DNA of 64,000 bases from Mycolicibacterium sp. CBMA 247. Its GTDB lineage: Bacteria > Actinomycetota > Actinomycetes > Mycobacteriales > Mycobacteriaceae. Made by a program: the position numbers and the translations under genes. The notes beneath the pieces were generated by a model. The model was not told where the DNA came from, made no database searches, and saw only the letters and a list, made by a program, of their open reading frames with translations. Positions 34,283-45,116 of the stretch are shown here, piece by piece. Positions within the stretch are counted from its first letter, which is position 1; the number at the start of each line of letters is the position of its first letter. Location of the stretch: NCBI RefSeq assembly GCF_009729095.1, contig NZ_VTGX01000002.1:620001-684000 (forward strand), written 5' to 3'.

Positions 34283-34382
34283 CAGGTGATGCTAACGCCC
34301 AGGCCCCGGCGCTGAGTCTCACGTTCGGCGAGGTCGCGATAGGGTGCCGGTGCGCGCTTCCCGACCTACGGAGGGTTTGGCA

Positions 34383-35558
34383 ATGATCACGTCCCGGATC
34401 GCGACGGCACTGGTTGCGAACAATGGCCCGAAAGTCCTGCCGAGGGCTGCCGCCCTGGCCGCGTCGGCCCTTGTCGCGGTCGGTCTGGCGGCGTGCGCGC
34501 CACCGCAGAAGGGCGGCGCGGGGGGCGATACCGACACCGGGGTCAAGGTCGCCGAAGCCAAGTCGGCAGGCGACTTCGGCGGTATGGACAAGCTCGTCGA
34601 AGCGGCCAAGTCCGAAGGTGAACTCAATGTGATTGCGCTGCCGCCGGATTGGGCGAACTATGGCGCCATCATCAAAGCCTTCTCGGAAAAGTACGGGATC
34701 AAGGTGAACTCGGCGCAGCCCGACGGGTCCAGTCAAGAAGAGATCAACGCGGCCAACCAGCAGAAGGGCAAGAGCACCGCGCCGGATGTATTCGATCTGG
34801 GACAGTCGGTGGCGCTGGCGAATACGTCGCTGTTCGCTCCCTACAAGGTGGCCACGTTCAACGACATCCCGGAGAAGCTCAAGGATCCCGCCGGCACCTG
34901 GGTCAACGACTACGGCGGCTTCATGTCCATCGGGTTCGATTCGACCAAGGTTCCGCCGATCACCGCCGTCGACGACCTGCTCAAACCCGAGTACCACGGC
35001 AAGGTTGCGCTCAACGGCGACCCGACCCAGGCCGGCGCCGCCTTCGCCGGGGTGCTGATGGCGGCGGTGTCTCAAGGCGGATCCGCCGATGACATCGCCC
35101 CCGGGGTCGAATTCTTCGCAAAGCTCAATAAGGCGGGCAACTTCCTGCCGGTGGACCCGACCCCGGCCACCATCGCATCGGGACAGACTCCGGTGGTGAT
35201 CGACTGGAACTACCTCAACGGCACCGAAAGCCAGAAGGTCCCCGGCTGGCAGGTGATGGTTCCCCATGAGGCCCTGGTCGCCGGGTACTACTACCAGGCG
35301 ATCAACAAGGATGCGCCGCATCCGGCCGCAGCCCGGCTGTGGCAGGAGTTCCTGTTCAGCGATGAGGGCCAGAACCTGCTCGCCAAGGGCGGGGTTCGCC
35401 CGGTGCGTGCCGACAAGATGATCATGGCGGGCACCGCCGACCGCGCGGCGTTCGGTCAGTTGCCCATCATCGACGGCCCGGTGACCGTCGCGACCCCGGG
35501 CCAAACCGAGACGGCCAACAAGTATCTGGTCGACAACTGGGCCAAGGCGATCGGCTGA
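34383..35558 (+). CDS. ABC importer substrate-binding lipoprotein
   Basis: 391 residues from the ATG at 34383 (GGAGGG seven bases upstream). The N-terminus is unusually long for a signal, then AAALAASALVAVGLAAC gives a lipobox. The fold is family 1/PotD-AfuA-like (DKLVEAAKSEGELNVIALPP, KYGIKVNSAQPDGSSQEEIN, VIDWNYLNG, YYYQAINKDAPHPAAARLW). This cluster type binds ferric iron, thiamine, polyamines or 2-aminoethylphosphonate; the ligand cannot be chosen from sequence. First gene of a four-gene importer operon. Confidence 0.85.
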   Translation: MITSRIATALVANNGPKVLPRAAALAASALVAVGLAACAPPQKGGAGGDTDTGVKVAEAKSAGDFGGMDKLVEAAKSEGELNVIALPPDWANYGAIIKAFSEKYGIKVNSAQPDGSSQEEINAANQQKGKSTAPDVFDLGQSVALANTSLFAPYKVATFNDIPEKLKDPAGTWVNDYGGFMSIGFDSTKVPPITAVDDLLKPEYHGKVALNGDPTQAGAAFAGVLMAAVSQGGSADDIAPGVEFFAKLNKAGNFLPVDPTPATIASGQTPVVIDWNYLNGTESQKVPGWQVMVPHEALVAGYYYQAINKDAPHPAAARLWQEFLFSDEGQNLLAKGGVRPVRADKMIMAGTADRAAFGQLPIIDGPVTVATPGQTETANKYLVDNWAKAIG

Positions 35559-35566
35559 GGCGAGAG

Positions 35567-36451
35567 ATGCCAGGTAGGACTTCTCGCCGGGGACTGCGGG
35601 CGGGCATCCACGGGGGTATTCGGGATGCCCTGCCGCTGCTGCCGTTCGTGGCCGTGGTGACGGTGTTCCTGATCGTGCCGACGGTGACGGTGATCGTCAT
35701 GGCGTTCTTCGCCGACGGATCCTTCTCGCTGGACCGCATCGCCGCGCTGTTCTCCGGCACAGCCTTGACAGCACTGGCCAAGAGTATTGCGCTGTCGGCC
35801 AGCACGGCACTCATCGGTGCGGTGCTCGGTGCGGTACTGGCCTGGTTGATCGTCAGCAGTCCGCCGGAGTCGATGCTTCGGCGGGCGGTTCTGGCCCTGT
35901 GCAGTGTGCTGGCCCAGTTCGGCGGCGTAGCACTGGCTTTCGCGTTCCTGGCCACCATCGGGCTCAACGGCGTGCTGACGTTGTGGGTCTCCGAACACCT
36001 CGGCTGGGACCTGGCCGGCTCCGGCTGGTTGTACGGACTGGCCGGGCTGATCCTGGTCTACACGTACTTTCAGATCCCCCTGATGGTGATCGTGTTCCTG
36101 CCCGCCCTTGAGGGATTGCGTCAACAGTGGCACGAGGCCGCGGTGAGCCTCGGTGCGTCGCGCTGGCAGTACCTGCGGGAGGTCGCGGTGCCGCTGTTGA
36201 CGCCGGCGTTCCTGGGATCCGCGTTGTTGTTGTTCGCCAATGCCTTCGCCGCCTACGCCACCGCGGCCGCACTGGTCAGTCAGGGCAGTCCGATCGTGCC
36301 GCTGTTGATCCGCGCCGCGCTCACCAGCGAGGTCGTCCTCGGTCAGTCCGGCTTCGCCTATGCGCTGGCCCTTGAGATGATCGTCGTGGTGGCCGTGGTG
36401 ATGATCGCCTACAACGCACTGGTGCGCAGGACGGCGAGGTGGCTCAAATGA
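35567..36451 (+). CDS. ABC importer permease 1
   Basis: 294 residues; about six to seven transmembrane helices. The EAA coupling loop is visible as EAAVSLGASRWQYLREVAVP. Starts nine bases after the binding-protein stop and overlaps permease 2 as ATGA (36448-36451). Belongs to the PotB/CysT-like inner-membrane permeases. Confidence 0.88.
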   Translation: MPGRTSRRGLRAGIHGGIRDALPLLPFVAVVTVFLIVPTVTVIVMAFFADGSFSLDRIAALFSGTALTALAKSIALSASTALIGAVLGAVLAWLIVSSPPESMLRRAVLALCSVLAQFGGVALAFAFLATIGLNGVLTLWVSEHLGWDLAGSGWLYGLAGLILVYTYFQIPLMVIVFLPALEGLRQQWHEAAVSLGASRWQYLREVAVPLLTPAFLGSALLLFANAFAAYATAAALVSQGSPIVPLLIRAALTSEVVLGQSGFAYALALEMIVVVAVVMIAYNALVRRTARWLK

Positions 36452-37233
36452 ACCGCGCGGTCCAGATGGCTTCGAGGTGGGCACTGTGGGTGCTGTTCGG
36501 CCTGTTCTTCCTGTTTCCGCTGTATGCCATGGCGGACTTCTCCACCCGCAACCTGATCGCCGGCGGGCGCACCGCCGCGGCCTGGCGCAATCTGGTGGCC
36601 GATGAGGCGTTGTATCAGGCCATTCTGACCTCACTGCTGCTCACGGTGTTCACCGTCATCGCGATGCTGGTGCTGCTGGTGCCGACGATGATCTGGGTGC
36701 GCCTGCGGGCCCGCTGGGCCGGGCGGTTGGTGGAGTTTCTGTGCCTGCTTCCGCTGACCATCCCGGCCCTGGTGATCGTGGTGGGCCTGCGCAACGTGTA
36801 CCTGTGGGTCACTTACCTTCTCGGCGAATCGGCGCTCACCCTGACGTTCGTGTACGTGGTGCTGGTACTGCCGTTCGCCTACCGGTCCATCGATTCCGCG
36901 CTGGCCGCCATCGACCTGCAGACGTTGTCGGAGGCCGCCCGATCGCTGGGCGCCGGCTGGTTGTCGACGATCACCAGGGTGATCGTGCCGAACATCTGGT
37001 CCGGGATCCTGTCCGCGGCCTTCATCTCCATCGCGGTGGTGCTCGGTGAATACACCATCGCCTCGCTGAGCGGCTTTCAGACGCTGCCGGTTCAGATAGT
37101 CGCGATCAGCAAGATCGACGGCCCGACCTCGGTGGCGGCCTCGCTGGCCACTCTGCTGCTCGGATTCGCACTGTTGTTGGTATTGGCGGCCCTCACTCGT
37201 GGTCGCCGCAGAATGTTAGGAGCCCAGGCGTGA
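36448..37233 (+). CDS. ABC importer permease 2
   Basis: 261 residues from the ATG in the ATGA overlap, with GAGG eight bases upstream; a GTG at 36439 is less likely. Six transmembrane helices and an EAA loop (EAARSLGAGWLSTITRVIVP). PotC-like partner of permease 1. Its stop overlaps the ATPase start as GTGA. Confidence 0.88.
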   Translation: MNRAVQMASRWALWVLFGLFFLFPLYAMADFSTRNLIAGGRTAAAWRNLVADEALYQAILTSLLLTVFTVIAMLVLLVPTMIWVRLRARWAGRLVEFLCLLPLTIPALVIVVGLRNVYLWVTYLLGESALTLTFVYVVLVLPFAYRSIDSALAAIDLQTLSEAARSLGAGWLSTITRVIVPNIWSGILSAAFISIAVVLGEYTIASLSGFQTLPVQIVAISKIDGPTSVAASLATLLLGFALLLVLAALTRGRRRMLGAQA

Positions 37234-38276
37234 GTGCCAGTGCCAGTGCCGGTGTGCGGGTTGAACTTCGTGACCTCACCCGCACCTACGGCAACGTCAA
37301 CGCGCTCGACGGGCTGAGCCTGTCCATCGAGCCGGGGGAGTTGGTGGCGCTGCTCGGGCCATCGGGCTGCGGCAAGACCACGGCGCTGCGCATCCTGGCC
37401 GGACTCGAGGAGGCCACCTCCGGCACCGTGTTGGTCGGCGGGCGTGACATCAACTCGGTGCCGGCCAACAAACGGGATATGGGCATGGTGTTCCAGGCCT
37501 ACAGCCTGTTCCCGCACCTGACGGTGCTGGACAATGTCGCATTCGGTTTGAAGATGCGCGGAAAATCCAAGCGGAACAGGATATTTCGAGCCGCGGATAT
37601 GCTCGACCTGGTAGGTCTGGCGGCGCACAAAGGCAAGTACGCCGGCGAGTTGTCCGGCGGTGAGCAGCAGCGGGTGGCACTGGCCCGGGCCCTGGCGATC
37701 GAGCCGAGGGTGCTGCTGCTCGATGAGCCACTGTCGGCACTCGATGCCAAGGTGCGCACCCAATTGCGCGACGAGATCCGGCGGGTGCAGCTGGAGGTCG
37801 GCACCACGACATTGTTCGTCACCCATGACCAGGAGGAGGCCCTCGCCGTTGCGGACCGGGTCGGGGTGATGAGTCAGGGCAAACTCGAGCAGCTCGCTAC
37901 TCCCGCAGTGCTCTATGCCCGCCCCTCGACCCCGTTCGTCGCCGAATTCGTCGGGTTGCACAACAAGGTGCGCGCGCGGGTATCGGGTGGACGGGCCAGG
38001 CTGCTGGGCGCCGAGCTGCCGACACTGCCCGGGTCGATCAGCGGGGGCGCGGGTACCGCGATGGTGCGTCCGGAATCGGTCAGGGTGCGCGCCGATCCGG
38101 ACGGGCCTGCGGTGGTGGAATCCGTGGCTTTCCTGGGCCCGATATCCCACGTGTATCTGGCGCTGCCGGACGGCTCGCTGATCCACGCGCAGCTACCCAG
38201 CTCGAGGGCCCGTGCCTTCAGACCTGGTGTGGTGGTGAGCCTCGCGCTGGAGCGGGCGCCGGTGCTGGTGATCTAG
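37230..38276 (+). CDS. ABC importer ATPase (PotA/AfuC-like)
   Basis: 348 residues from the GTG at 37230, eight bases after AGGAG. Complete ATPase: Walker A GPSGCGKT, Q-loop VFQAYSLFPHLTV, signature LSGGEQQR, Walker B LLLDEPLSALD, switch FVTHDQEEA, and a C-terminal TOBE-like regulatory domain (TAMVRPESVRVRADP). It energises uptake by the two permeases. Translational overlaps through the operon suggest stoichiometric assembly. Confidence 0.92.
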   Translation: MSASASAGVRVELRDLTRTYGNVNALDGLSLSIEPGELVALLGPSGCGKTTALRILAGLEEATSGTVLVGGRDINSVPANKRDMGMVFQAYSLFPHLTVLDNVAFGLKMRGKSKRNRIFRAADMLDLVGLAAHKGKYAGELSGGEQQRVALARALAIEPRVLLLDEPLSALDAKVRTQLRDEIRRVQLEVGTTTLFVTHDQEEALAVADRVGVMSQGKLEQLATPAVLYARPSTPFVAEFVGLHNKVRARVSGGRARLLGAELPTLPGSISGGAGTAMVRPESVRVRADPDGPAVVESVAFLGPISHVYLALPDGSLIHAQLPSSRARAFRPGVVVSLALERAPVLVI

Positions 38277-38279
38277 CAC

Positions 38280-38341
38280 CGCGAGCGACCGTGTTTGTCC
38301 GCGGACACGCCGAAAATGGCGTGCATTTGCGGTCGCTCGCG
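38280..38341. repeat. Nested inverted-repeat element between convergent genes
   Basis: Outer arms CGCGAGCGACCG (38280-38291) and CGGTCGCTCGCG (38330-38341) are perfect 12-mers. Inside lie the palindrome GTCCGCGGAC (38297-38306) and a hairpin with arms CACGCC and GGCGTG (ending 38323). The whole could fold as a three-way cruciform. It fills the 83-base space between two converging genes, so it may be a bidirectional terminator or a dispersed intergenic repeat. Confidence 0.65.
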
Positions 38342-38359
38342 CGGCTCAGAAGCCGGAGC

Positions 38360-38938
38360 TCAGACGTCCTTGACCGGTTCGATTCCCAGATCGCGGTAGG
38401 TGACGAGCGCTGCGAACGGCACCCCGCGCTTGGCGAACCGTCCGGTGGCGATGTCGCCGCGGTCGACCATCGGGATGACGCCGGTGACGACGGCCCCGAC
38501 GGCGGTGACCCGTTCGTAGGCGATCTCGGTCGAGCCGCCGGTGCTGATCACGTCGTCGACCAGCAGCACCCGGGTGCCGGGCTCGATCCGGGTTCCTTCT
38601 ATCCACTGCTCGCGGCCGCGTGACTTCTGTTCCTTGCGGACCGAGAACCACGCCTTGCCGGTCACCATCGCCACACCGTGGGCCAGTGGGTCGGCGCCCA
38701 TGGTGAGCCCGCCGACGGCGTCGAACTCGATACCGCGGGCAGCCGCCAGATCGGCGACCGCACGACTGACGATCGCCATCCGCTCGCCCGTGTCGATGGC
38801 GAACTTGCCGTCGATGTAATCGTGGCTCAGTTGCCCGCTGGCCAGCCGGAACGGTTCTTCACGATGTTCGTAGCCGCGAGTGCGGATCAGGTCGAAGGCG
38901 GCTTGCCAGGTCTCCGGGCGCTCGGTTTCAGCAGGCAT
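38360..38938 (-). CDS. Phosphoribosyltransferase, PyrE-like
   Basis: 192 residues from the ATG at 38938 (a GTG at 38956 is possible; neither has a strong Shine-Dalgarno). The PRPP-binding loop VLLVDDVISTGGS is intact, with FRLASGQLSHDYIDGKFAI and GGLTMGADPLAHGVA in orotate-phosphoribosyltransferase style. It differs clearly from my recollection of the M. tuberculosis PyrE (Rv0382c), so it may be a second, PyrE-related enzyme rather than the biosynthetic one. Confidence 0.75.
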   Translation of the reverse strand: MPAETERPETWQAAFDLIRTRGYEHREEPFRLASGQLSHDYIDGKFAIDTGERMAIVSRAVADLAAARGIEFDAVGGLTMGADPLAHGVAMVTGKAWFSVRKEQKSRGREQWIEGTRIEPGTRVLLVDDVISTGGSTEIAYERVTAVGAVVTGVIPMVDRGDIATGRFAKRGVPFAALVTYRDLGIEPVKDV

Positions 38939-38970
38939 ACCGCGATGGTATTGCACCTGGTGGGTGGCGC

Positions 38971-39795
38971 CTAAACAGGCCGAGCGCGTCGGGCCAACTC
39001 GACTGTGGCCGCTCGCAACTCACCGTATGAGCTGATCGGCGCGGCATAGCCGACGCGGGTGTAGGCCATTCCGCGTTCGGTGGTGACCCGCAGATCCAGG
39101 CCATAGCGGTCGGCGCCGGTGCACACCGCCGCGCCTGCGTCGGGATAGCCGCCGAGGGTGCGGGCCATATCGGCCAGCGAATCGGCATGGTCGGCGTTGA
39201 GGTGCCCGATCGCGTCTTCGGCGTGCGGCGAGATCGGGTCGGGTTCGGCGCCGGCGTAGGCCTCGCCGGTGGTCGAGTCCATCCGGCCGTATCCGCCGAC
39301 CCAGCGAACGCGCCGTACCCGCAGCACCCAGAGCGAGAAGTCGCTGTAGTCGATGTAGTAGCGGGCGGCGGCCACCGCATCCAGGTGGGCCTGCCGGGCT
39401 GCGGCGAGTTCGTCGCCGGTGGGCCGTTCTGCGACCCCGGCCAGTGTGATGCGGCTGCCGGCCAACGGATCCGACCCGGAGTCGGGGGCCACGATCGAGA
39501 TGCTGGCCCGGGGGTCGCCGGCGAGATTGCGGCCGTGCTCGGCCAGATTCGAAACACACAGCACCGGTGCCCCGGCCAGCAACCCGTAGGTGACGTAGGA
39601 GGCCCACGGGTCGCCGTCGGCGGTGAGAGAGGCCAGCGTGCCTGCGTTCGTCGACGCGGCGACCGTGCGGGCTTCCTCGGCTGCAGACGGACGCGCCCCC
39701 TCGGTAACCGCTGTCAGCGGGGGAGGAACCGAGGGGGCATCACCGGGGTCGCCATGATCGCGTGAACGATCGGTACTACTTGAGCCACTTGTCAC
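38971..39795 (-). CDS. HugZ-like haem-utilisation / PPOX protein with DUF2470 domain
   Basis: 274 residues from a GTG at 39795. After a polar N-terminus comes a flavin-barrel pyridoxamine-phosphate-oxidase-like domain (GTLASLTADGDPWASYVTYG, VLCVSNLAEHGRNLAGDPRA, RWVGGYGRMDSTTGEAY), then a DUF2470 domain (HAEDAIGHLNADHADSLADM). This arrangement matches HugZ-family haem-binding/degrading proteins. It might release iron from haem, but a general redox role is also possible. Confidence 0.8.
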   Translation of the reverse strand: MTSGSSSTDRSRDHGDPGDAPSVPPPLTAVTEGARPSAAEEARTVAASTNAGTLASLTADGDPWASYVTYGLLAGAPVLCVSNLAEHGRNLAGDPRASISIVAPDSGSDPLAGSRITLAGVAERPTGDELAAARQAHLDAVAAARYYIDYSDFSLWVLRVRRVRWVGGYGRMDSTTGEAYAGAEPDPISPHAEDAIGHLNADHADSLADMARTLGGYPDAGAAVCTGADRYGLDLRVTTERGMAYTRVGYAAPISSYGELRAATVELARRARPV

Positions 39796-39826
39796 GCAGC
39801 GACCCTACCGCTGTGACGAGGGCGGC

Positions 39827-40285
39827 TCAGCCGCCGAGCGCGGCGATCAGGTCCTTGATCTGGGCGGTTTCGGCCTCGGTCGCGGGCTCTTCGGCCTCGA
39901 CGGCCTCGATGAGGTCCTTACGCAGGCCCACGCCGTTGGCGGCTTCCTGGGTGGACAGCTTCGCACGGCCGCGCGCGACGTAGAGACGCTGACCGAGCGT
40001 GGCGCCGGGGCCCTCGGACGCGGTCGTCATCAGTTCGTCGTAGCGGTGACGCACGCCGCTGAGCGCGACGATGACCGAGGGGGTGACGCGGCTGCGGCCC
40101 GCGGCCTCCGACAGCGACGTCTGCAGCTTGCGCAGACCGCTGAGGACGACTGCGGCGCGGTCGCCGAACTCGGGGTCGCCGATCGGCGGTAGCGCGTCGA
40201 TGGCGGCGATGTACATATGCATCGCGGCATCGGACAGACCAACGATTACTGGTGCTTCACCGTCATTTGGTGCGGACTCACCCAC
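39827..40285 (-). CDS. Small HTH protein (XRE-like C-terminal domain)
   Basis: 152 residues from the GTG at 40285, which has GAGGG seven bases upstream; the frame extends to 40342 without a ribosome site. The N-terminal 70 residues are helical (MHMYIAAIDALPPIGDPEFG, RAAVVLSGLRKLQTSLSEA). The C-terminus reads as an HTH: LGQRLYVARGRAKLSTQEAA, then GLRKDLIEAVEAEEP. It is divergent from treS, 216 bases away, and may regulate trehalose metabolism, although that is only positional. Confidence 0.65.
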   Translation of the reverse strand: MGESAPNDGEAPVIVGLSDAAMHMYIAAIDALPPIGDPEFGDRAAVVLSGLRKLQTSLSEAAGRSRVTPSVIVALSGVRHRYDELMTTASEGPGATLGQRLYVARGRAKLSTQEAANGVGLRKDLIEAVEAEEPATEAETAQIKDLIAALGG

Positions 40286-40501
40286 AGGCCATCCCTCGTC
40301 GAATGTTCGTGATCGCCGGCCCATAGCCGACGAGGAGATCAAATGCTGGAAAAACGTAACCCGTCACCGTCTCTTATTCAACCGTTAGTTTTTCCGCAAA
40401 CATGCCCAGGTTGGCGAATCACGTTGCTGCAGGATCATTTCGGGTCGGCACCGTCTGCAGCAGGTGTTGAGAACCGCCGAAGTGGGTACGTTGGGAGGCT
40501 G
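40286..40501. promoter_or_regulatory. Divergent promoter region of the HTH gene and treS
   Basis: Non-coding and lower in GC than its surroundings. It contains inverted arms GCTGCAG (40426-40432) and CTGCAGC (40455-40461). No convincing -35/-10 pair was identified. Confidence 0.35.
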
Positions 40502-42243
<1,742 letters not shown>

Positions 42244-42247
<4 letters not shown>

Positions 42248-43566
42248 GCGTCGAATTCGGAGGCTGGCTGAGTCAGCAGCGGTGGTATGCCGGCCGCGGC
42301 CGCGAGTTGACCGCCGCCACACCGGGTCTGGTGGTCGAGTTGACCGAGGATCTGGACCTGACACTGCTGCGGGTGTCCTACGCCGACGGCAGTGTCGAGC
42401 GCTACCAGGTGCTGGTGAAGTGGGACGCCGACCCGATCGATGAGTACAGCGCGGTGGCCACGATCGGTAACGACGACGGGCGGACCGCCTATGACGCGCT
42501 CTATGACCAGGACGCGGCGCGGTACCTGCTGGAGATGATCGACCGTTCGGCCACGGTGGGCGAGCTGAGGTGCGGCAAGGAGCCCGGGGCCAGCTTGCCG
42601 CTGGATTCCCCGCCCCGGGTGTCGGCGGCCGAACAGAGCAACACCAGTGTGGTGTTCGGGCAGGACGCCGTGCTCAAGGTGTTCCGCCGGATCACCCCGG
42701 GCGTCAACCCCGACATCGAACTCAACCGCGTGCTGGCCCGGGCCGGCAACCCGCATGTGGCCAGGTTGCTCGGATCGATGGATATCGACTGGGACGGTGA
42801 GTCTTTCGCGCTGGGGATGGTGACCGAGTTCGCCGCCAATTCCGCCGAGGGCTGGGATATGGCCACTGCGAGCACCCGGGATCTGTTCGCCGAGGGTGAC
42901 CTGTACGCCGACGAGGTGGGTGGTGACTTCGCCGCCGAGTCCTACCGGCTGGGCGAGGCGGTGGCCTCGGTGCACACCTGCCTGGCCGAGCAGCTCGGCA
43001 CCGAGTCGTTGCCGTTCCCGGCTGAGTTCATGTCCGCTCGGCTGGCCACCGCCGCCGAGGCCGTACCCGAACTGCGCCAGCATGTTTCGTTGATCGAGGA
43101 TCGCTACCGCAAGCTGGCCGACGAGCAGGTGAGTGTCCAGCGGGTACACGGCGACCTGCATCTGGGCCAGGCGCTGCGCACTCCGGAGCGGTGGCTGCTG
43201 ATCGACTTCGAGGGGGAGCCCGGCCAGCCGCTGCATCTGCGTCGCAGTCCGGATTCCCCGCTGCGTGACGTTGCGGGCATGGTGAGGTCCTTCGAATACG
43301 CGGCGTATGCGCGCCAAGTAGAGCTGGCCACCGACGACGACCGGGCCCGGCAGGTGGCCGCCCGTGCCCGGGAGTGGGCCGACCGCAACAGCACGGCATT
43401 CTGCGACGGCTATGCCGCGATGTCCGGTACGGATCCGCGTGAGCATGCCGCCCTGCTGGCGGCCTATGAACTGGACAAGGCGGTGTATGAGGCGGCCTAC
43501 GAGGCGCGGCACCGGCCCGGCTGGTTGCCCATCCCGCTGGGATCGGTGGCGCGCCTGATCGGCTGA
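42244..43566 (+). CDS. mak: Maltokinase
   Basis: 440 residues, starting in an ATGA overlap with treS. The kinase has a small N-terminal domain ([17 protein letters not shown]) and a eukaryotic-kinase-like fold with catalytic HGDLHLGQ and the metal-binding DFEGEP. It phosphorylates maltose with ATP to maltose-1-phosphate, the GlgE substrate. Matches mycobacterial Mak/Pep2 (Rv0127); the overlap fits the TreS-Mak complex. Confidence 0.96.
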
Positions 43567-43606
43567 GGTCGGTCCCACGCGATTGTGTGTAGGAACGCTG
43601 ATCACT

Positions 43607-43628
43607 TATCTTCATTAGTATGCCTAAT
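43607..43628 (+). promoter_or_regulatory. Probable leaderless promoter and inverted repeat at the MFS gene start
   Basis: TATCTT (43607-43612) fits a mycobacterial -10 element seven bases before the ATG at 43620, and no Shine-Dalgarno is present. An inverted repeat ATTAG / CTAAT (43614-43628) spans the start codon and might be an operator. Confidence 0.4.
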
Positions 43629-45116
43629 CAGCCCGCACGCCGATCGGCGTCCGGTGGGCTGCTGATCGCCGTGCTCGCGGCGGCGGGCATCAGCGTCTCA
43701 CTCATGCAAACGCTGATCATCCCGTTGATCCCGCAACTGCCGGCACTGCTGGGCACCAGCGGAGCCAACGCGTCGTGGGCCATCACCGCGACCCTGCTGA
43801 CCGGTGCCGTCGCCACACCCATGCTGGGCCGGCTCGGGGATATGTACGGCCCCAAGCGGATTCTCGTGCTGTGCGCCGCGCTGCTGTTCACCGGATCCCT
43901 GATCGCCGCAATGACCACCACGCTGATCCCGCTGGTCATCGGGCGTGGCCTGCAGGGATTCGGCGCCCCGGTCATCCCGCTGGGCATCAGCGTGCTGCGC
44001 GCGGCCCTGCCCGCCGAGCGGGTGGCCTCGGCGATGGGGTTGATGAGTGCGTCGCTGGGCGTCGGAGGGGCGCTGGGCCTGCCGTTGTCGGCGGTGATCG
44101 CCGAACACTTCAACTGGCATGCGCTGTTCTGGTGTGCGGCCGCGCTCGGCCTGGCCTCCGGCATTCTGTTCGTCCTATTGGTGCCCGACCTCGAACCGGT
44201 GTCTGCCGATCATCGCTTCGACCCGATCGGCGCCGTCGCGCTGGGTGCCGGCCTGGTGATGCTGTTGCTGCCCATCTCCAAGGGCGGGATGTGGGGCTGG
44301 AGCAGCCCCACCACGTTGGGCCTGTTCGCCGGGGCGGTGGTGACCTTCGGCGTGTTCACCTGGTGGCAGTACCGGGCGCCCTCGCCGATCGTGGACATGC
44401 GGACCACATTGAAGCGTCCGGTGCTGCTGACGAATCTGGCGTCCATCGCGGTGGGCTTCGGCATGTTCGCGCTGTCGCTGGTGGGCCCTCAGCTGCTGGA
44501 GATGCCCCGCGAAACGGGGTTCGGGTTGGGGCAGAGCATGATCGCCACCGGTCTGTGGATGGCGCCCGGCGGTCTGGCGATGATGGCGGCCGCACCGGTA
44601 GCCGCACGGGTGGTGGTCGCGCGCGGGCCGAAGATCGTGCTGGTGATCGGAAGCGCGATCATCGCCGCGGGCTACCTGGCCGGCACCGTCCTGCTCGGCA
44701 GCCCGGTCGGCGTGATGGTGCTCGGCCTGATCATCAGCTTCGGAGTCGGATTCGCTTTCGCGGCGCTGCCCGCATTGATCAATGCCGCGGTGCCGGTGTC
44801 GGAGACCGCGTCCGCCAACAGCATCAACTCACTGGCCCGCTCCCTGGGCACCTCGACCTCGAGCGCGGTGATGACCGCGGTGCTGGCCCAGATGACGGTC
44901 ACCGTCGCCGGGCACGTGCTGCCGTCGGTCGACGGATTCCGCACCGCGCTGCTGATCGCCGCGGCCGCGGCCGCGGGTGCCGCGCTGATCTCGCTGGCGA
45001 TTCCGAGAGCGCCCCGACCGGAGGAGTCCGACGGGGCGCTTTCAGAAGGCACGGAGCGATTGATGTCAGAGGGTGACGATCTCGTAGCTGTCCAGCTGGC
45101 CGACCAGCGTCCGTAG
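43620..45116 (+). CDS. MFS drug exporter (DHA2-like)
   Basis: 498 residues, about 14 transmembrane helices. The loop 2-3 signature GRLGDMYGPKR and the drug:H+ antiporter motif region (GRGLQGFGAPVIPLG) are present. The C-terminus is hydrophilic. Probable proton-driven efflux of hydrophobic compounds; substrate unknown. Its 3' end overlaps the convergent fadE gene by 51 bases. Confidence 0.87.
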   Translation: MPNQPARRSASGGLLIAVLAAAGISVSLMQTLIIPLIPQLPALLGTSGANASWAITATLLTGAVATPMLGRLGDMYGPKRILVLCAALLFTGSLIAAMTTTLIPLVIGRGLQGFGAPVIPLGISVLRAALPAERVASAMGLMSASLGVGGALGLPLSAVIAEHFNWHALFWCAAALGLASGILFVLLVPDLEPVSADHRFDPIGAVALGAGLVMLLLPISKGGMWGWSSPTTLGLFAGAVVTFGVFTWWQYRAPSPIVDMRTTLKRPVLLTNLASIAVGFGMFALSLVGPQLLEMPRETGFGLGQSMIATGLWMAPGGLAMMAAAPVAARVVVARGPKIVLVIGSAIIAAGYLAGTVLLGSPVGVMVLGLIISFGVGFAFAALPALINAAVPVSETASANSINSLARSLGTSTSSAVMTAVLAQMTVTVAGHVLPSVDGFRTALLIAAAAAAGAALISLAIPRAPRPEESDGALSEGTERLMSEGDDLVAVQLADQRP

